From Malachius bipustulatus (taxonomy: Eukaryota > Arthropoda > Insecta > Coleoptera > Melyridae), in contig OU342630.1 in assembly GCA_910589415.1 (NCBI GenBank), positions 15,595,867 through 15,659,866 on the forward strand: a stretch of DNA of 64,000 nucleotides, read 5' to 3'. The notes beneath the pieces were generated by a model. That model saw only the letters and a list, made by a program, of their open reading frames with translations, was not told where the DNA came from and did not search any database. Within the stretch, counting starts at the first letter, position 1. The number at the start of each line of letters is the position of its first letter. The translations under genes were made by a program, and so were the position numbers. Shown one piece after another: positions 46,219-58,984 of the stretch.

Positions 46219-48784
46219 AAACTTGCCTCGAGATGACCTGACTGATTTTAATATGGTAAGATTAATTTTAAGTTATTATGTAACTGTTAATCTTGAATGC
46301 AAGAATTTGTAAATTTATTTTTCTATTAGATGACTATTGTTATGGTAATTGTATCTTATTTGATAGGATGTAAAATGTGTGTAATTGATACGGTAAGTTG
46401 TATTAATTACTATTGTATTGCCCGACAAAGCTCAAAGATGTATCGTGAAATTTTGGAAATTTATAGGCCATACAAGGTCGTCTGTTTCGTCAGGGAAGGC
46501 CGAACCGTAGGAATTTTTGTTCCGAGATTAAAGCTAGAAGGTGCAAGCATATCTGCAAGATCAGGAAGATGCGATAAATGCAGGTGCGCTGGTACTGGTG
46601 CTGATGTTGATGTTAGATCCGGCAGTCGAGTCTGAATTATTATAAAAGGGTACGCGACGGATCGCTGAGCTTTTCCTCGTTTTTGTATTATTCTATAATA
46701 TAGAATAGGTGTTATGAACATTAAATCGTTTAATCGTTACGTTATTTCACAAGCCTTTAATTACACAAGCCAAAATATTACGACACATAGTTTTAACATT
46801 CCTGTTGTATGTGCAACAACAATTTAACAAAGTCACTGCTCTAAAGTAAATTGTTACATTAAGAATAAGAGTTTTGGCACACTATTCGATAGAAAGTTTT
46901 CAACTTTTTTCATCGTCTTCATACCTTACATTTTATAACATAACCATTATTGAAGGAGAAGACTTTTTCTAGACCTAACTACTAAATTCAATAATTGGGA
47001 GGGGGTATATTTCAGCGAAAAACAATGTCATTTCTCGATTTACATAATAAGTGTGATGCTTTTGAAGATTTTTTATATTTTGTTTGAGAATTTGTTTGAT
47101 TTTTTACTTCTACTTGAAGCTCGACTTGAAGGAAACGTAACGATTGAAGATTAAGCGGAAGGTTCGCTTTCCAATATTTCAAATATTACGAGTTTTTTAT
47201 TTTCTTTTTATCTTTTGTCAGAGTTGCGTTTTATAAATTACATTCCTCTTTTGTCAAATGAGATTTAGGTTAGTACCTAATACCATAAATATATAAGAAA
47301 AAGGGTTCATAAGAGGTAAATATTATTTGTACAAAGTGAAATTATTTGTTTTGCAAACCAACACTGATATTTGACAAATGCGGAAGAATAATTTAAGAAA
47401 CTGTGAAACACCTGACAAAAGAGGGAAGTCGAAGAGTAACGCTGTATTACCTGTAAAACCAAAATATAATCCAGTTTTTTGCGTTCCATCTCTCCATAAA
47501 ATTATTGAAAGATAATATAGGTAACATCACAGTCGAGGTAACAGCTTGATGCCGTTAAAAGAACAAAATTCGAAAGCTTAAATAAATTAATCAGTTGCCT
47601 TGCCTCTCCAAGAGTTTTTGCTATGAGTATAACATGCCCCTTTTCCTTATAGTCCACAGTTATTTGATTTATTCCACTAGAAAAACTCGTGCTGCATATT
47701 TTAACTTTTTGCACAACTTCCATATTCTAAAGAGGAAAGTTAGAATTTCAACAACCGCAAAACTTTGAATTGAATGTGCACGAAAATTAAAATTTGGTTT
47801 TTGGTCTTATTCTGGAAGGCATCTGAAAACCCACCACAGTTTGGAAACGTTTATTAATTTGTCTCAAAGTTTTAGGTGTAGGTCCAACTTATTGACTTTG
47901 AATTCAATTTGACCTTGCAATCAAAGGTTTTCGGTATACCTAAATTCAAACAAACAAAAAATGAATTGTATAAAGAGAAGAACCTATAGGTCGGTATGTA
48001 TTAAACAAAAAATGACTAAATTTTGTTTCTCCAATCACAGCCGTAGAGGTTTTTCTTTTTTCTTATCGAGTTCCAACGGCAAAATTTTTCCATTCCAGCT
48101 AAATATAGGTAGATCAATTTTAGTTAATTTCTATCAGATAATTCTATCGGTTTATTTTACTGTATAGGTATTTATCCTACTAGAAATCGACTAGATATGC
48201 ATATCGATTAATTTTACTGCCTTGATTCCATCTGTAAAGCCACGCTATTATATGCCCGAAGGGATGCAATTATTGGCTATGCTATAAAGACGTGAACATT
48301 TTAATTCACCATAATAACCAAGAAAAGCCAATGCAAATAATAGTTTTGCTCTATCAGTTGCGGATTCGTAAGATAAAGATTATCCTATATGCACCAAAGC
48401 AATTTTACGCGTTAAAGTCACCTTCGGTAGAATAATTTATGTATACATTTTTATTTCTGTTTTGGTCTTGAATATTTAAGTTCCTCAGAGCACAAACACA
48501 CTTAACGCACATGCAGCCATATTATTTGCGCGGCTTATAAAAATAATGCATAAAACTTGAAATTATTAATTTTTTGCTAAAAAAATGCAAAGCTGGCGCC
48601 AAGATTCTTTTCAGATCCATTAATACCTACCCATATTTACATTTTTTGATTCTTTTTTTTTAAGGAGACTTTAAATCTTTACAGTGCCTATATAAGGTAA
48701 TATTTATTACCTATCGTCGGCTATATCAGTTTTTGGGAGTGTCAGGTTTACAACAATAGAACAATGTTAAAGAAAATCTTGTAT
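46219..48784. other. non-coding stretch, possibly LTR remnant at its start
   Basis: A 101-codon frame at 46330-46635 and a TATAAAAGGG motif near 46643 followed by CGGATCGCTGAGC lie just downstream of the old pol remnant, where its 3' untranslated region and LTR would be. I could not find a second LTR copy to prove this. Nothing recognised from about 46900 to 48784. Confidence 0.35.
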
Positions 48785-49436
48785 ACAAGGTGCATGGCCT
48801 CTTCAAAACTAACAGGCCCAATAAATGGGAAACTGAACATGTTCACGAAGAATGCCGAAACAGGTCAATTTTGATACCGAAGGTAGGGGGTAGCTATCTC
48901 TTTGTTTTTCAATATAAGGATGTTTAAATTCTCTTTACAATGAAATTACATTATTTGGCTTTAAACTAAATATTACAGAGTAATACGAAAGAGGTGTTCC
49001 TAACAATAATAATTGTTGCATTTACTTTGAAAATGTGCGAACGGATTAATGTTTAATACAACACCACACTTTACTACGGTTACTATTTTGATCTACTTAC
49101 TAATTTTGTTTCTCGTATATTTTCGAGGAAATAAAGTAATTACATATCAAGAAACATATTCTGTAGGTTCAACCTGTAATTCGTGGATAAAAGCAAAAAA
49201 AAAAATTATAATAATAGAACTTCCTTACATCTTTCAAATGATATATCTGAGGATATATCACTTCTCCTATTGCCTATTATGATGTCAAGCAAAGTATGAG
49301 CTACCACTGCCAAGGGGGTGAACTTGGGTAGTTAAATTTGTCCCCCTCGATAACGAAATTGACCTGTTTCGGGGTTTTCCGCGTCTTCAGTTTTCAAGTT
49401 ATTAGGCCTGTTTTGTTTTCGATGGCCCATTTATAT
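48785..49436. mobile_element. inverted-repeat element around GAAACAGGTCAATTT
   Basis: The left block (AACAGGCCCAATAA ... GAAACAGGTCAATTTTG, 48806-48880) is mirrored at 49350-49436 (CGAAATTGACCTGTTTC ... TTATTAGGCCTGTT). About 650 bp. The interior carries an unrelated 77-codon frame with a hydrophobic start (49049-49282) that I do not consider a gene. Confidence 0.6.
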
Positions 49437-50712
49437 TGTGTGTTAAATTTTAAGTAAGGTTTATAAACTTTATATAAGGGACACTGTTCTAGGTATTGTA
49501 AATATTTTATGAACCGTGATAAAAATATTTAATAATATATTTAAATAATCAAAAAAACAAATGAAATACAATATGTAATAATTATTGTGAAGTATATTGC
49601 AATATGATGAGTAGGTATTTAAGAATTGTTCCAATTATTTGAATGAAATTAGAGTATTACAAAGGGAAAAATATGTAATTAGATAAATTTGTGGCTAGAT
49701 ATCGCAGCAAAGTGAAAATAGGTTGTTTGGGTCTCGAGGTGAAAAATAATTCTTAGAAACTTTACAAGTAGATATGTATTAGGAGAACACGTATAGGAGG
49801 TTTCCGCTGTTTTCGCAATTTATGGTTAATCATTAAACTATCAATTTTTTATAACCTTAGTATTGAAACACGTAACACGTCCACATACACATAATATTCT
49901 TCTTTATGATTGTACTCAACTACTCAGCACGAAGATCGAAAATGGAATAAAAAATGTGCATCCATACCGACAGAAATTAAGTTATTCCAATACGTTCCAC
50001 CAGCTTTCTTAAAATGTTGCTGATTCTTAGGGTTAGGTAAAGAAAGCAAACTTCCTAATATGCACCATCCTATTCCTTGTTTTCATAAAAATCCAATGAA
50101 TAAAAATTTTCGACTCAAGATGGGTTTTCGGACAACTTGGGTAGTTTGTTTCCTTATTCTCCAGCGTTCTCTAAAAATTTCAATTAAAAGCGGCACCTCA
50201 AAGGTCACTAAAATTGGATTCCTCATGATAAGGAACCGAATGCTGGTGGAAAGTTTCTCCGTCTTTCGTTTCCAGAAATATACCTTAATCTTGCGTTTCC
50301 CTTGATGTGAACGCACTTTTAAGACCACATGCATGAAAATATTTAAATACGATCTCTGCTTAGAAGAATTAAGTGATTTACAAGATTAGATCGAAATATA
50401 CCGAGACAGAACTTATAATAGTCCTGTTAGCTTGCGTCATTAGTTTCTGTGTTGCTGGTAGGTAATTACTTTTATTACCCATTTTAATTATTCTGTTTCG
50501 TTACTCAACAAAATCATAATGGAGCATGTAAATTTTTCATTTTAAATTATCATAGTGAATACTGTTAAACTATAGCATTGTAGAAACGAATGTTGGATAA
50601 TAAAAAATAGAAGTCGGATTGTAGGATAAGACATCCATAGTGCCCACAGTACCTTAGGCTCTTCGACAAAGACATTTAAAAATGGTGGGATAGATATAGA
50701 AGAATTATTATA
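49437..50712. other. non-coding stretch
   Basis: Both strands are open for about 80 codons at 50060-50334, but with no recognised family. No repeat structure seen. Confidence 0.4.
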
Positions 50713-51606
50713 AAGGGTGGTCCAGTTTTTAATGTATTAAACTCAGAAATCGACAGAGAATCTTAAAATAATGAGTTTGCTTCGAACTATATTCGGGAAA
50801 CGCTTCGTAAAAAAAATACGCTTAAGTTTAAGTTAAGTTTAAGTTGTTTAAGTTTTAAGAAAAAATTCGCATTTTTGAAATACGTACATATATAAAAATT
50901 GGCTGATTGGAATAATTTGAAATTATGTACAGTAGTTATACCAATTAAAGTCCATGATGTGATCCTGATACTCCCAATGAAAGATTATTTAATTTAGTGG
51001 CGGAGTGCACATTTTTAATAATTTCTACGCCACTGACTTTAATGCAAATGTGAAATTTTTCGTAGATACCGCGTGCTGTTTAGAGGGGAAAAGTCATCTT
51101 ACGTTTTTTGTCGTAGGACGCATTGTTTCCGAGATAGGTACTTCACATTGTACGAATCAGTAGGTAAAATGTCATAAAAATCAATGCTTATGAATATTTC
51201 AAGAAATTATTTATTTTTGTGATCGTTATTGAAGGTGTTGCATTACAAAACGAAACATTTTCTCCTTAGAACCGCATGAGATATCTACCTACCACAAATG
51301 TCATATTGGCTTCAAAGACAGTGGCGTAGAAATTATTTAAAAAAAGGTAACGACATACCATGATCTCCGCCACTGGATTAAATTATTTTTCAATGGGAGT
51401 ATCAGATCATGTACTTCGATTCCACAACTACTGTGCAAGATTTCAAATTATTCGAATCGGCCAATTTTTATACAGTAATACAAAAAACACCCTGTATTTT
51501 TTTAACAAAGCATTTCCCGAATATAGTTCATAAAGTAAACTCATGTTACTTTTCGATTCTCTGTCGTTCCCCGAATTTAATGCATAAAAAACTGGCCCAT
51601 ACCCTG
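50713..51606. mobile_element. diverged palindromic element, AGGGTGGTCCAGTTTTT type
   Basis: The left end AAGGGTGGTCCAGTTTTTAA is mirrored by AAAAACTGGCCCATACCCTG, ending at 51606. Further matches run inward (ATATTCGGGAAACG / CATTTCCCGAATAT; AGTGGCGGAG / TCCGCCACT; CTCCCAATGAAA / TTTTTCAATGGGAG). About 890 bp, palindromic almost throughout, non-coding. A short AAGTTT tandem lies at 50824-50855 in the left arm. Confidence 0.75.
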
Positions 51607-53786
51607 TATAAAGGAATTATGAAGCAAGATCAGAATTAGGTATGAAGCCACTCCGACAAAACTGGAAATGCCAAAGTTGTTACTGCGAGTTACCTGCCTA
51701 AAAATGGCATAAAGCCGAAAAAAAAAACTGGTTCCAATGAAAAAATATATTTTGCACTGTATAATCTTTCTAACAAGCGCAGAAGTGGAGGCTTGCCGAG
51801 GCGCTCTTTAATGCTGCAAGTGCTTAGAAATACGATTGTGCTCAAATATCATATGGCTATTGTTTATTATGCTTGGCATTATAATTGAAAATTGAATCAG
51901 AAATTGGAAAAATTCCAGACGTAAATATTTTAAAACTTTAATAAATTTTCAAGGCGCTTGAAATTGTTCCTGGTAACATAAAATTGTTCCCGGAAGGCTG
52001 TTCCGGTTTTCTGGAACGCTTGCCAAAAAAAAAAAAAAAACTACTGAAGACGACTATCGTGAAGCAAGACGTACAAAATTTAAAACCAAGACTCAACTAG
52101 AAAACAGGCATTCAAAAATAGTGGCGGATGACGAATTTTGGAACAAGCAAAGAAAAGAATTAGGAAACAAGATCGAGATTTGAGGATAGTCTATCAAAAC
52201 CCAACGATTTTAGAGTTTTGAAAGCGATTAAGCGGCTGAAAGTAGAGACATTGTACGGTAAAATTTTGAGGGTATAGATAATAAGCAACGTTTCCAAGTT
52301 GTTTCGGTGAAGGTAGGTACCATTGACAAGTTCGAAAATGAAAAAGCGCCCGACAGTCCATTCTTGTTATAATTTTCGAGTTAGTGTAAGAGCGGTTTCT
52401 AATTCCTCTGCCAGTGGCGAGGCCAGTGGTTTCTGATTCTCATTGCCAAGAGAAATTATTGGGATCGCTAAAATGCAATTCGAATATTACTTAATATAAT
52501 CCATATAAATTAATAATAAATATTAATCCTTTAATATTTAAAAGCTTTAAACAAAAACCGCATAAGTATTTATTATTGATATACCTAGCGAAGTGACTTT
52601 TATTGTGGATTTTGTGAGAATCTGTGCCAGCAACTTTTTTAATGTTGAAAATTGCATGGTAGGTATGTACCTATATTTTTGCACAAGGTCAAATTTATTA
52701 TATCTGAGAACAGTATAATAATTGGACGCCACAATAATAAATACCAATAATAATTAAAACCATTTTGACTAACCAAATAATAATAAAATAAATAAAATCG
52801 TTAAATGAATAATTCAAATTTTTTAAATATTAAATACCTAGGTATCAACTAGAACTAAATTCATTATAAAACCGCCCGCCATTAATTATTATTAAACATA
52901 CCTAAATAACAAAACAGGGAAGGGGGGGGGGCTCCCGAAGAAAGAAGACGTTAGTAAGCTAGGGAATGGATGAATGTTGTTTTTCTGTTTATCTTTAAGT
53001 ATAAGAACTTTCATTTGTTTGCTTGTCGAGTACTTGAAAGCAACTGCATTTTTTATGGTTTTTAGATTAAATTAATATTTGATCTGAATGGTTTCGTTTT
53101 TCTTTTGGGGAAAGTTTCGATCTCAACCCATTAGCCTCAGTTAAGCAATTAATGCAAAAAAGAGTCTCTTGATATAGCGAATATTTCTACCCTATATTTG
53201 AATGACCCCTCATTATGTTTTTTTAATTTTTTTTAATAATTATCAGAAAAAAATTAATAATACAGGGTTCATAAACTAATAAATGTAACTAGTCTGGTCT
53301 ATAAAAACCTGAGTAAAAACCTAAATACGGCATATTTTTTAATGATTTGTTGTGAGGAAAAAACCTCTCGGAATTACCTAATGTTCAGAGGCTACCAAGA
53401 GTTGAACGCTCAAAGGCTCGCTCAAAACTGAAAGTCATGAAGACAAAAATAAAAGACTTTAGTTCTAGTAACTCATTTTCGGTTAAGTCGGGTTACGTTG
53501 TTACATTTCTTTGAACGGAGTTCGCAAAAAAATTTAATTAGGTATTATTTTTGGTCACTTAAAAAACAAACATGTTCTATTGAATTTAAATCAAACATCT
53601 TGTGTTTTATAGAAAATATCTTCTCTTTGAACTTTCGATTATTTTGTGTGATTGAAACAAATAATAAAACCGATCAACTTTTTGTTCTTTTTGTCTTTTG
53701 GATTACATACTACTTACTTATAACATTGCAGAGTGATTTTGTTTAGGTTTCGTCTGTCGAATAAAAAAAAACCACTGCCTATTATA
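51607..53786. other. non-coding stretch
   Basis: Includes a 16-A run at 52025-52040 and a 10-G run at about 52923-52932. A small open frame is described separately. No other feature recognised. Confidence 0.45.
52022..52183 (+). other. unassigned lysine-rich open frame
   Basis: After an A-run encoding five Lys the frame continues TTEDDYREARRTKFKTKTQL and on to KQRKELGNKIEI and a TGA near 52183. Polar, charged composition is unusual for random AT-rich DNA, so it may be a piece of a decayed transposon or retrocopied gene. No family recognised. Confidence 0.2.
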
Positions 53787-55957
53787 CAGGGTGATTCATG
53801 AGTGACCTTACATAGACCAATGGTGATAAGCGGACTTCAAGGCGGGTCGAAAACCACAAAAGAAATTTTTTTTGTGTGATTCGTTAAGAAGTTACAGGGT
53901 GTTTTATGTCTCAGGTACAAAACTTTGATAGGCGATATTTCTGAAACGGCTGGAGATATTTTGTAGAAATTTACTAGGAATGGTGCATTCCGGAAACTCA
54001 TCAAAACCGCATTCTGAGTTAATTAAAAATCCAGGACCGGACTTGAAATTTTTTGCCCCTATGGTCTTTGTTGAAAAAGTTTATTTTCTGACCGTGCTAC
54101 TGAAAAACTGTCATCGAATTTGAAAAGATAAGAAAAAACTCTATAGAAATCATTCCTCAATTTGAACGGCACACCCAAACCGTCTCGAAAAAAAAATGTC
54201 AAAGTAAAACTTCTCAGTAAATTATCGTTTTCGAGCAGACATATTTTACTTAATGTTCGTCTGAATTCCTTCAAATTTATTTTTTGACTTGTTTCTGTGG
54301 AAAAAATGTCAGTGTAAATTAAATGTTATCAATATTAATGTTATAAATGGTTCTCAAAATGTCCTTTACCAACTTCAATACATTTCCTGCAGCGTTTCCA
54401 TAAATTTTGGTTTGCTTTTTGATTATTTGCCTGTTGTTTCTAATTTCATCAGCAACTACCAGTATTCGCGTCCTGTGCTCCTCTCTGGTACTTACTTCCG
54501 TTTTTTAGACTTCCTGCTTCATATGGCCCCATAGGTAATAGTCTAAAACAGTGAGGTTGGGGGACCTAGGTGGTCAGGAATGAAGGCCGCCGCGCCCGAA
54601 CTAACGATTGGGGTACTCATTGTGGAGATGCTCTCTGACTTGTCGAGAAAAATGCGGTGGTGCCCCATCTTACTGGAAGGAAAGAGCACGCCTGTTCACG
54701 TTCGCCTCTGCAAGCAAGCCGGGCAAAATGACTTGTAGGAAAAGTAAATAAATTTCCCCCGTGAGCCGCCAAGCAAAAAACTGGGGTCCTATTAGGGTAT
54801 CATTTGCAATGCCACACTACACATTTATAGAAAATCTGTTGCGAGTTCTTCTGAACAACAGAACGCGGATTTTCATATGCCCATAGGTGGGAGTTTTTTT
54901 TATTCGTTACACCATCCCGCGTGAACTGAGCTTCGATCAGTAAACAAAATTCTACGCAGTCCATTCAATGGAACTTCATTGAATGGTTGAAGCCTCTGTA
55001 CGCTTTGTACGTGACAGGGATGCATCCGCTCTTCTTTTTTTCAAGGTTCGCCATACTCTTGATTGAGAAATGCTCAGTGCTTGCCCAATTCTTCGCGTAC
55101 TTGTACTTGTATTTACTGTCACCATCTCCACGATGTTTTGATGGCTCAGATTTTCCAATTGAGGTTCAGCATTCCTTTGAACTCAGGGAAATATGCCGTG
55201 GTTTCGAGAAAATTGGAAAACAGACGCGAAACGTTACATGGGCCGGTGTTCTTCGATTGTGATCTTCTATGGTATTCTCTCGCAGCTGCTCTTGAATTTC
55301 CATTGCAGAAACCATACACAAACATAATGTCTGCGTATTCGTTATTAGTGAAATGATTTGTGATTATTAGTGAAATCTGAAAATTTTGTAGTTGACACCT
55401 GATTTCCCAGTAATAAAGCTTGGCCTTCTGTCAAACATTTTTCCCACAGAAACAAGTCAAAAAATAAATTTGAAGGAATTCAGACGAATATTAAGTAAAA
55501 TATGTCTGCTCGAAAACGATAATTTACTGAGAAGTTTTACTTTGACATTTTTTTTTCGAGACGGTTTGGGTGTGCCGTTCAAATTGAGGAATGATTTCTA
55601 TAGAGTTTTTTCTTATCTTTTCAAATTCGATGACAGTTTTTCAGTAGCACGGTCAGAAAATTAACTTTTTCAACAAAGACCATGGGGGCAAAAAATTTCA
55701 AGTCCGGTCCTGGATTTTTAATTAACTCAGAATGCGGTTTTGATGAGTTTCCGGAATGCACCATTCCTAGTAAATTTCTACAAAATATCTCTAGCCGTTT
55801 CAGAAATATCGCCTATGAAAGTTTTGTACCTGAGACATAAAACACCCTGTAACTTCTTAACGAATCACACAAAAAAAATTTCTTTTGTGGTTTTCGAACC
55901 GCCTTGAAGTCCGCTTATCACCATTGGTCTATGTAAGGTCACTCATGAATCACCCTG
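53787..55957 (-). mobile_element. full-length but decayed Tc1/mariner-like transposon with 524-bp TIRs
   Basis: Ends CAGGGTGATTCATGAGTGAC and its complement, flanked by TA (53785-53786, 55958-55959). The arms 53787-54310 and 55434-55957 are nearly identical, while the 1.1-kb interior holds a broken transposase gene on the minus strand. Each arm carries the same fortuitous peptide frame (LRSFTLTFFFRDGLG). Long arms flanking a transposase make this a plausible autonomous ancestor for some of the palindromic elements, although its own terminal sequence differs from theirs after CAGGGTGAT. Confidence 0.88.
54340..55375 (-). pseudogene. Tc1/mariner-superfamily transposase, broken
   Basis: Read on the minus strand, the N-terminus (EYADIMFVYGFCNGNSRAAA) matches the DUF4817-type helix-turn-helix found in many insect mariner transposases. 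It is followed by a second HTH (RRIGQALSISQSRVWRTLKK, 54976-55158). Further on are pieces of the DDE domain: HLWAYENPR, the DGAPPH-equivalent region, and LDYYLWGHMKQEV near 54520-54560. Several frameshifts and in-frame stops separate these pieces, so no active enzyme is encoded. The YLWGHMKQ motif is shared with the fragment at 11955-12323, placing both in one lineage. Confidence 0.82.
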
Positions 55958-56533
55958 TATGTCCAGATATGCAAAAATTCAGCACAAGGGCTACTTACGC
56001 AAAACCATAAGAAAACGTCGAGGAAAATGTACCTTCGGAGCATCCTCCTATCTGCAAGTTTGATTATACATGTATATCTTGTATATCTAATTTTAGTATT
56101 AGAAGATTATTCGATGTTCCAAATTATAAATATTTAATTATGAAATTTGAGACAGTTAAAGCTCAAACAGTGCACCGGTTATGTACAAGAATTTTTTTTT
56201 CTGAAGTTTTTTATTTAATTTAATCATAGGAAGTTTTTAGTTCTACTAAGACGAATAAGTCGTTACCCATGCAGACCAGACTGTTATGATGGTACATTTA
56301 AAAAACACCCCACATACACGGGTACCTATGTATTTTCAAGTATTAAAAAAAAAATTTGAAGATCAGAAAGGAACAAATTTGAACCACGGAATCAATAGTT
56401 TTGTATGAGATATATTTCAATTAATTTAATTAATTTCAATAAATATTTATATTATTATATGTTGTTGTATCCCTTCCCTTGCAATAATGTATTTATCAGG
56501 TATCTTGTATCTAATTTACAATATAACCCTCTA

Positions 56534-57513
56534 GTGTGACAAGTTTCAAAGCAGAACATAGGCGAATAGCATGGGAAATCACATATTTGCAGTTTATTTC
56601 TCACCACTTTTATCTACAAGAACGGTAATGGTGTCTATCGAAAGAGAATTGTTTTCTGAGCATGCTGATACCAAATACTTAATAATTAACAGCTTTTTTT
56701 ATCATGCCAGAAGAACTTAAACATTTCCAAAATTAAAAGTGTGAGCGGCCATGATATGCCTAATTAGAATAATTTTGTTACTGTCAAAACAAACATTTTT
56801 AATTACCAATACGCGTTTCCCTGAAAAGATTGTCAATGAATAATAATAATGGCTATTCTAATGCGGGACGCGTTTTTATCGCCGTGGTATTATTAACTGG
56901 CCGGCCAGATCTCCCGATTTAGCAGCTTATCCTTGTTGAGATTTTTCTTGGGATCTTGGGGTTACCAAAAACAAAATTTACAGAGCTAGTCATTGCCGAA
57001 TGTGCACTCGTTAATAACCAACAACTCGGACAAGTCCGAAGCACAATTTATAAAAGGGTGGGAATATTAATTTCAAAATGAATGAAATGACTATTTGAAT
57101 ATTTGTTGTACTTAGTTATCGTTTTAGTTCAATTATTTTACGTGTTTATTTTTCATAGTCAATTTTTGGTAAAACAAAATGATGGTAAATTAGGATTTTC
57201 GTAATTGTTTAGTAATGTTCAATCAGAATTAAAATAAATTAAATAATTGAAAATATTTGCTTTGACAGCGAAAAATTTATCCGAATTTAGCATATCATGG
57301 CTGCTCATTTTTTAATTTTGAAAATGTTTAAATTCTTCTGGCATGATAAAAAAGCTGTTAATCATTAAGTATTTGGTATCAGCATGCTCAGAAAACAATT
57401 CTCTTTCGATAAACACCATAACCGTTCTTGTAGATAAAAGTGGTGAGAAATAAACTGCAAATATGTGATTTCCCATGCTATTCGCCTATGTTCTGCTTTG
57501 AAACTTGGCACTC
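56534..57513 (+). mobile_element. mariner-like element with ~210-bp TIRs and transposase remnant
   Basis: The left arm 56534-56762 (GACAAGTTTCAAAGCAGAAC ...) is mirrored at 57293-57513. Between them, near 56897-56990, plus-strand sequence encodes WPARSPDL followed in another frame by DFFLG-LG-PK-K, the end of a mariner DDE domain, with a stop and frameshift. The rest of the transposase is deleted. The terminal sequence differs from the CAGGGTG family, so this is a separate lineage. Confidence 0.72.
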
Positions 57514-58059
57514 GGTATGTTTTGCCCACGGTTTGGTATAAAGGTCCGACAGAAATATCTTACAATAAGTAAATAGGTTTAGGTTTAGGTTTAGGCACGT
57601 TTGAATATTATCTGATATAACTGTAACTATCCAGAGGATACGGTTGATTTATAATGTGCGTTCTTCGAATGTTTCTTCAAGGAATCTTTTGTATTAGGAA
57701 GTTATTTTTATTATCAATTATTTTATATTACCAATTTGCAAGACGACTTCTTATAGTTATAATATTTTAGGAAGAAGTACTAATACACACCAGTAACCAA
57801 ATACCACCACATAATAATAATCCCTAATAATTAATTTAGAATATTGCTTTTGATCGTCGTTAAGACAGCTAAAATTTCTCAACAATTCATAAACACAACG
57901 AATAAAATATCGAACAGTTCTCAAATCGGATGCAAATACATAAACTTTTCAGAAACAACATTTTCACAGTTAACAATAAAATTTTCAGTTTTCAACAAGG
58001 AACAAACGGCACTACTGCTGCATTTCGAAAAAATCTCAAGTAGGCATGTTTCGCCCGTG
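57514..58059. other. non-coding stretch
   Basis: Contains three GGTTTA units at 57572-57591, too short to be a telomeric array. The 80-codon frame at 57844-58086 leads into the GC-rich patch, but no similarity is recognised. Confidence 0.4.
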
Positions 58060-58410
58060 ATGGAACGAAATGATCAAAGAAGGTGAATGCAACCGTCCGG
58101 CTTGGGCAGTCGAGATCCACGGCGGGATTGTAATGTCACCTGGCCAGAATTGACCACCGCGACGTCCAGCAGTAGCGGAGAGTGGCATTGCGTCGCGACG
58201 CCCACCTCCAGGCCAACCACCGGGTACTGAACTGAGAACTGATTGCACGAAGCACGAAACGAATGCCGCTGGCTGGTTGCTGAGCGTTCACCGGCCTCGA
58301 CGGCGATGTTGCCGCAACGTGGAGGAATTCCCCCGGTACAATTCATGGACACTGGGATTTTGGAAACGAGCAGGTCTTACTATCAGATTACAAATGTTTT
58401 ATGGCCTTTC
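58060..58410. promoter_or_regulatory. GC/CpG-rich patch, candidate promoter or exon
   Basis: About 350 bases with high GC and many CpG dinucleotides in otherwise AT-rich DNA. Open frames occur in several frames on both strands (for example minus 58074-58352 and plus 58277-58468), so frame openness is uninformative. On the plus strand the patch runs into CCTTTCAG|GTAAAT at 58410/58411, a plausible donor. It could be a first exon with promoter, an unrecognised transposon fragment, or a foreign insert. No domain is recognised. Confidence 0.35.
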
Positions 58411-58829
58411 AGGTAAATTTCGATCAAAATTTATAGGGTCGTTTAAATTAAATAGGGTCTCTTGGTAGTCTTAAAAGATCTTCAATCCCGCGCCGGCGAT
58501 AGATTTATGAACTAATAAAACATGATTGCGTCTTTGATACGCCAATTTTTAAATGATAAACTTTAGTCGTCCTTTTTTTATTTTAATCCGGACATTATGT
58601 TTTTCAGTGGCAATTTATCGATCACCTACGACTCTGATATGTTGGTAGTTTGGTAGAGATAGAAAACATATTTTGTATGAAAAATCAAGTATGAAAATTG
58701 TTTTCTCCTATTATTAATTTCTATCATACAGGTTTCCACAAACATAACTTTGTTAGAGAACGTTTATTTTCAAAATCCTAAAAGAGGTCGATTTTATTGA
58801 AAAAATTGAATTTAATATAAAAAATAGTA
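58411..58829. other. non-coding stretch
   Basis: No feature recognised. Confidence 0.4.
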
Positions 58830-58975
58830 TATTGTGAAACAAGTGCGGAAAAGAGAAAATTTCTCACAAGTGTGAAACAATTGTGACACGAGACGAAGTC
58901 GAGTGTCACAATTCACACGAGTGTGAAATTTCTTTTCCGCACGTGCTACACACAGTACTTTTCCTACGACCACAA
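58830..58975. repeat. hairpin repeat next to recombinase fragment
   Basis: GTGCGGAAAAGAGAAAATTTC and CAATTGTGACACGAGAC are mirrored by GAGTGTCACAATTC and GAAATTTCTTTTCCGCAC, with GAAGTC near the centre. It is about 120 bp of paired sequence and sits directly at the truncated end of the fragment at 58985-59197. It could be a terminal structure of that element. Confidence 0.6.
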
Positions 58976-58984
58976 TTTAACAGA

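Noticed and set aside
51690..51720. GGCAG|GTAACT on the minus strand
   Set aside because: Short pyrimidine stretch and suboptimal donor; insufficient for a ratchet point.
54425..54460. CTGATGA and GAAA on the minus strand, hammerhead-like
   Set aside because: Only five bases separate the two boxes, so no stem II can form; the bases belong to the transposase remnant.
55392..55664. 90-codon frame in the right arm of the mariner-like element, mirrored at 54059-54274
   Set aside because: Lies within terminal inverted repeats and has no protein family features.
57572..57591. GGTTTA repeats resembling telomere sequence
   Set aside because: Only three units and not the insect TTAGG pentamer; treated as simple sequence.
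58399..58425. CTTTCAG|GTAAAT on the plus strand as a third recursive splice site
   Set aside because: The donor is weaker (GTAAAT), there is no long pyrimidine tract or clear branch motif, and it borders a GC-rich patch, so an ordinary donor is more likely.
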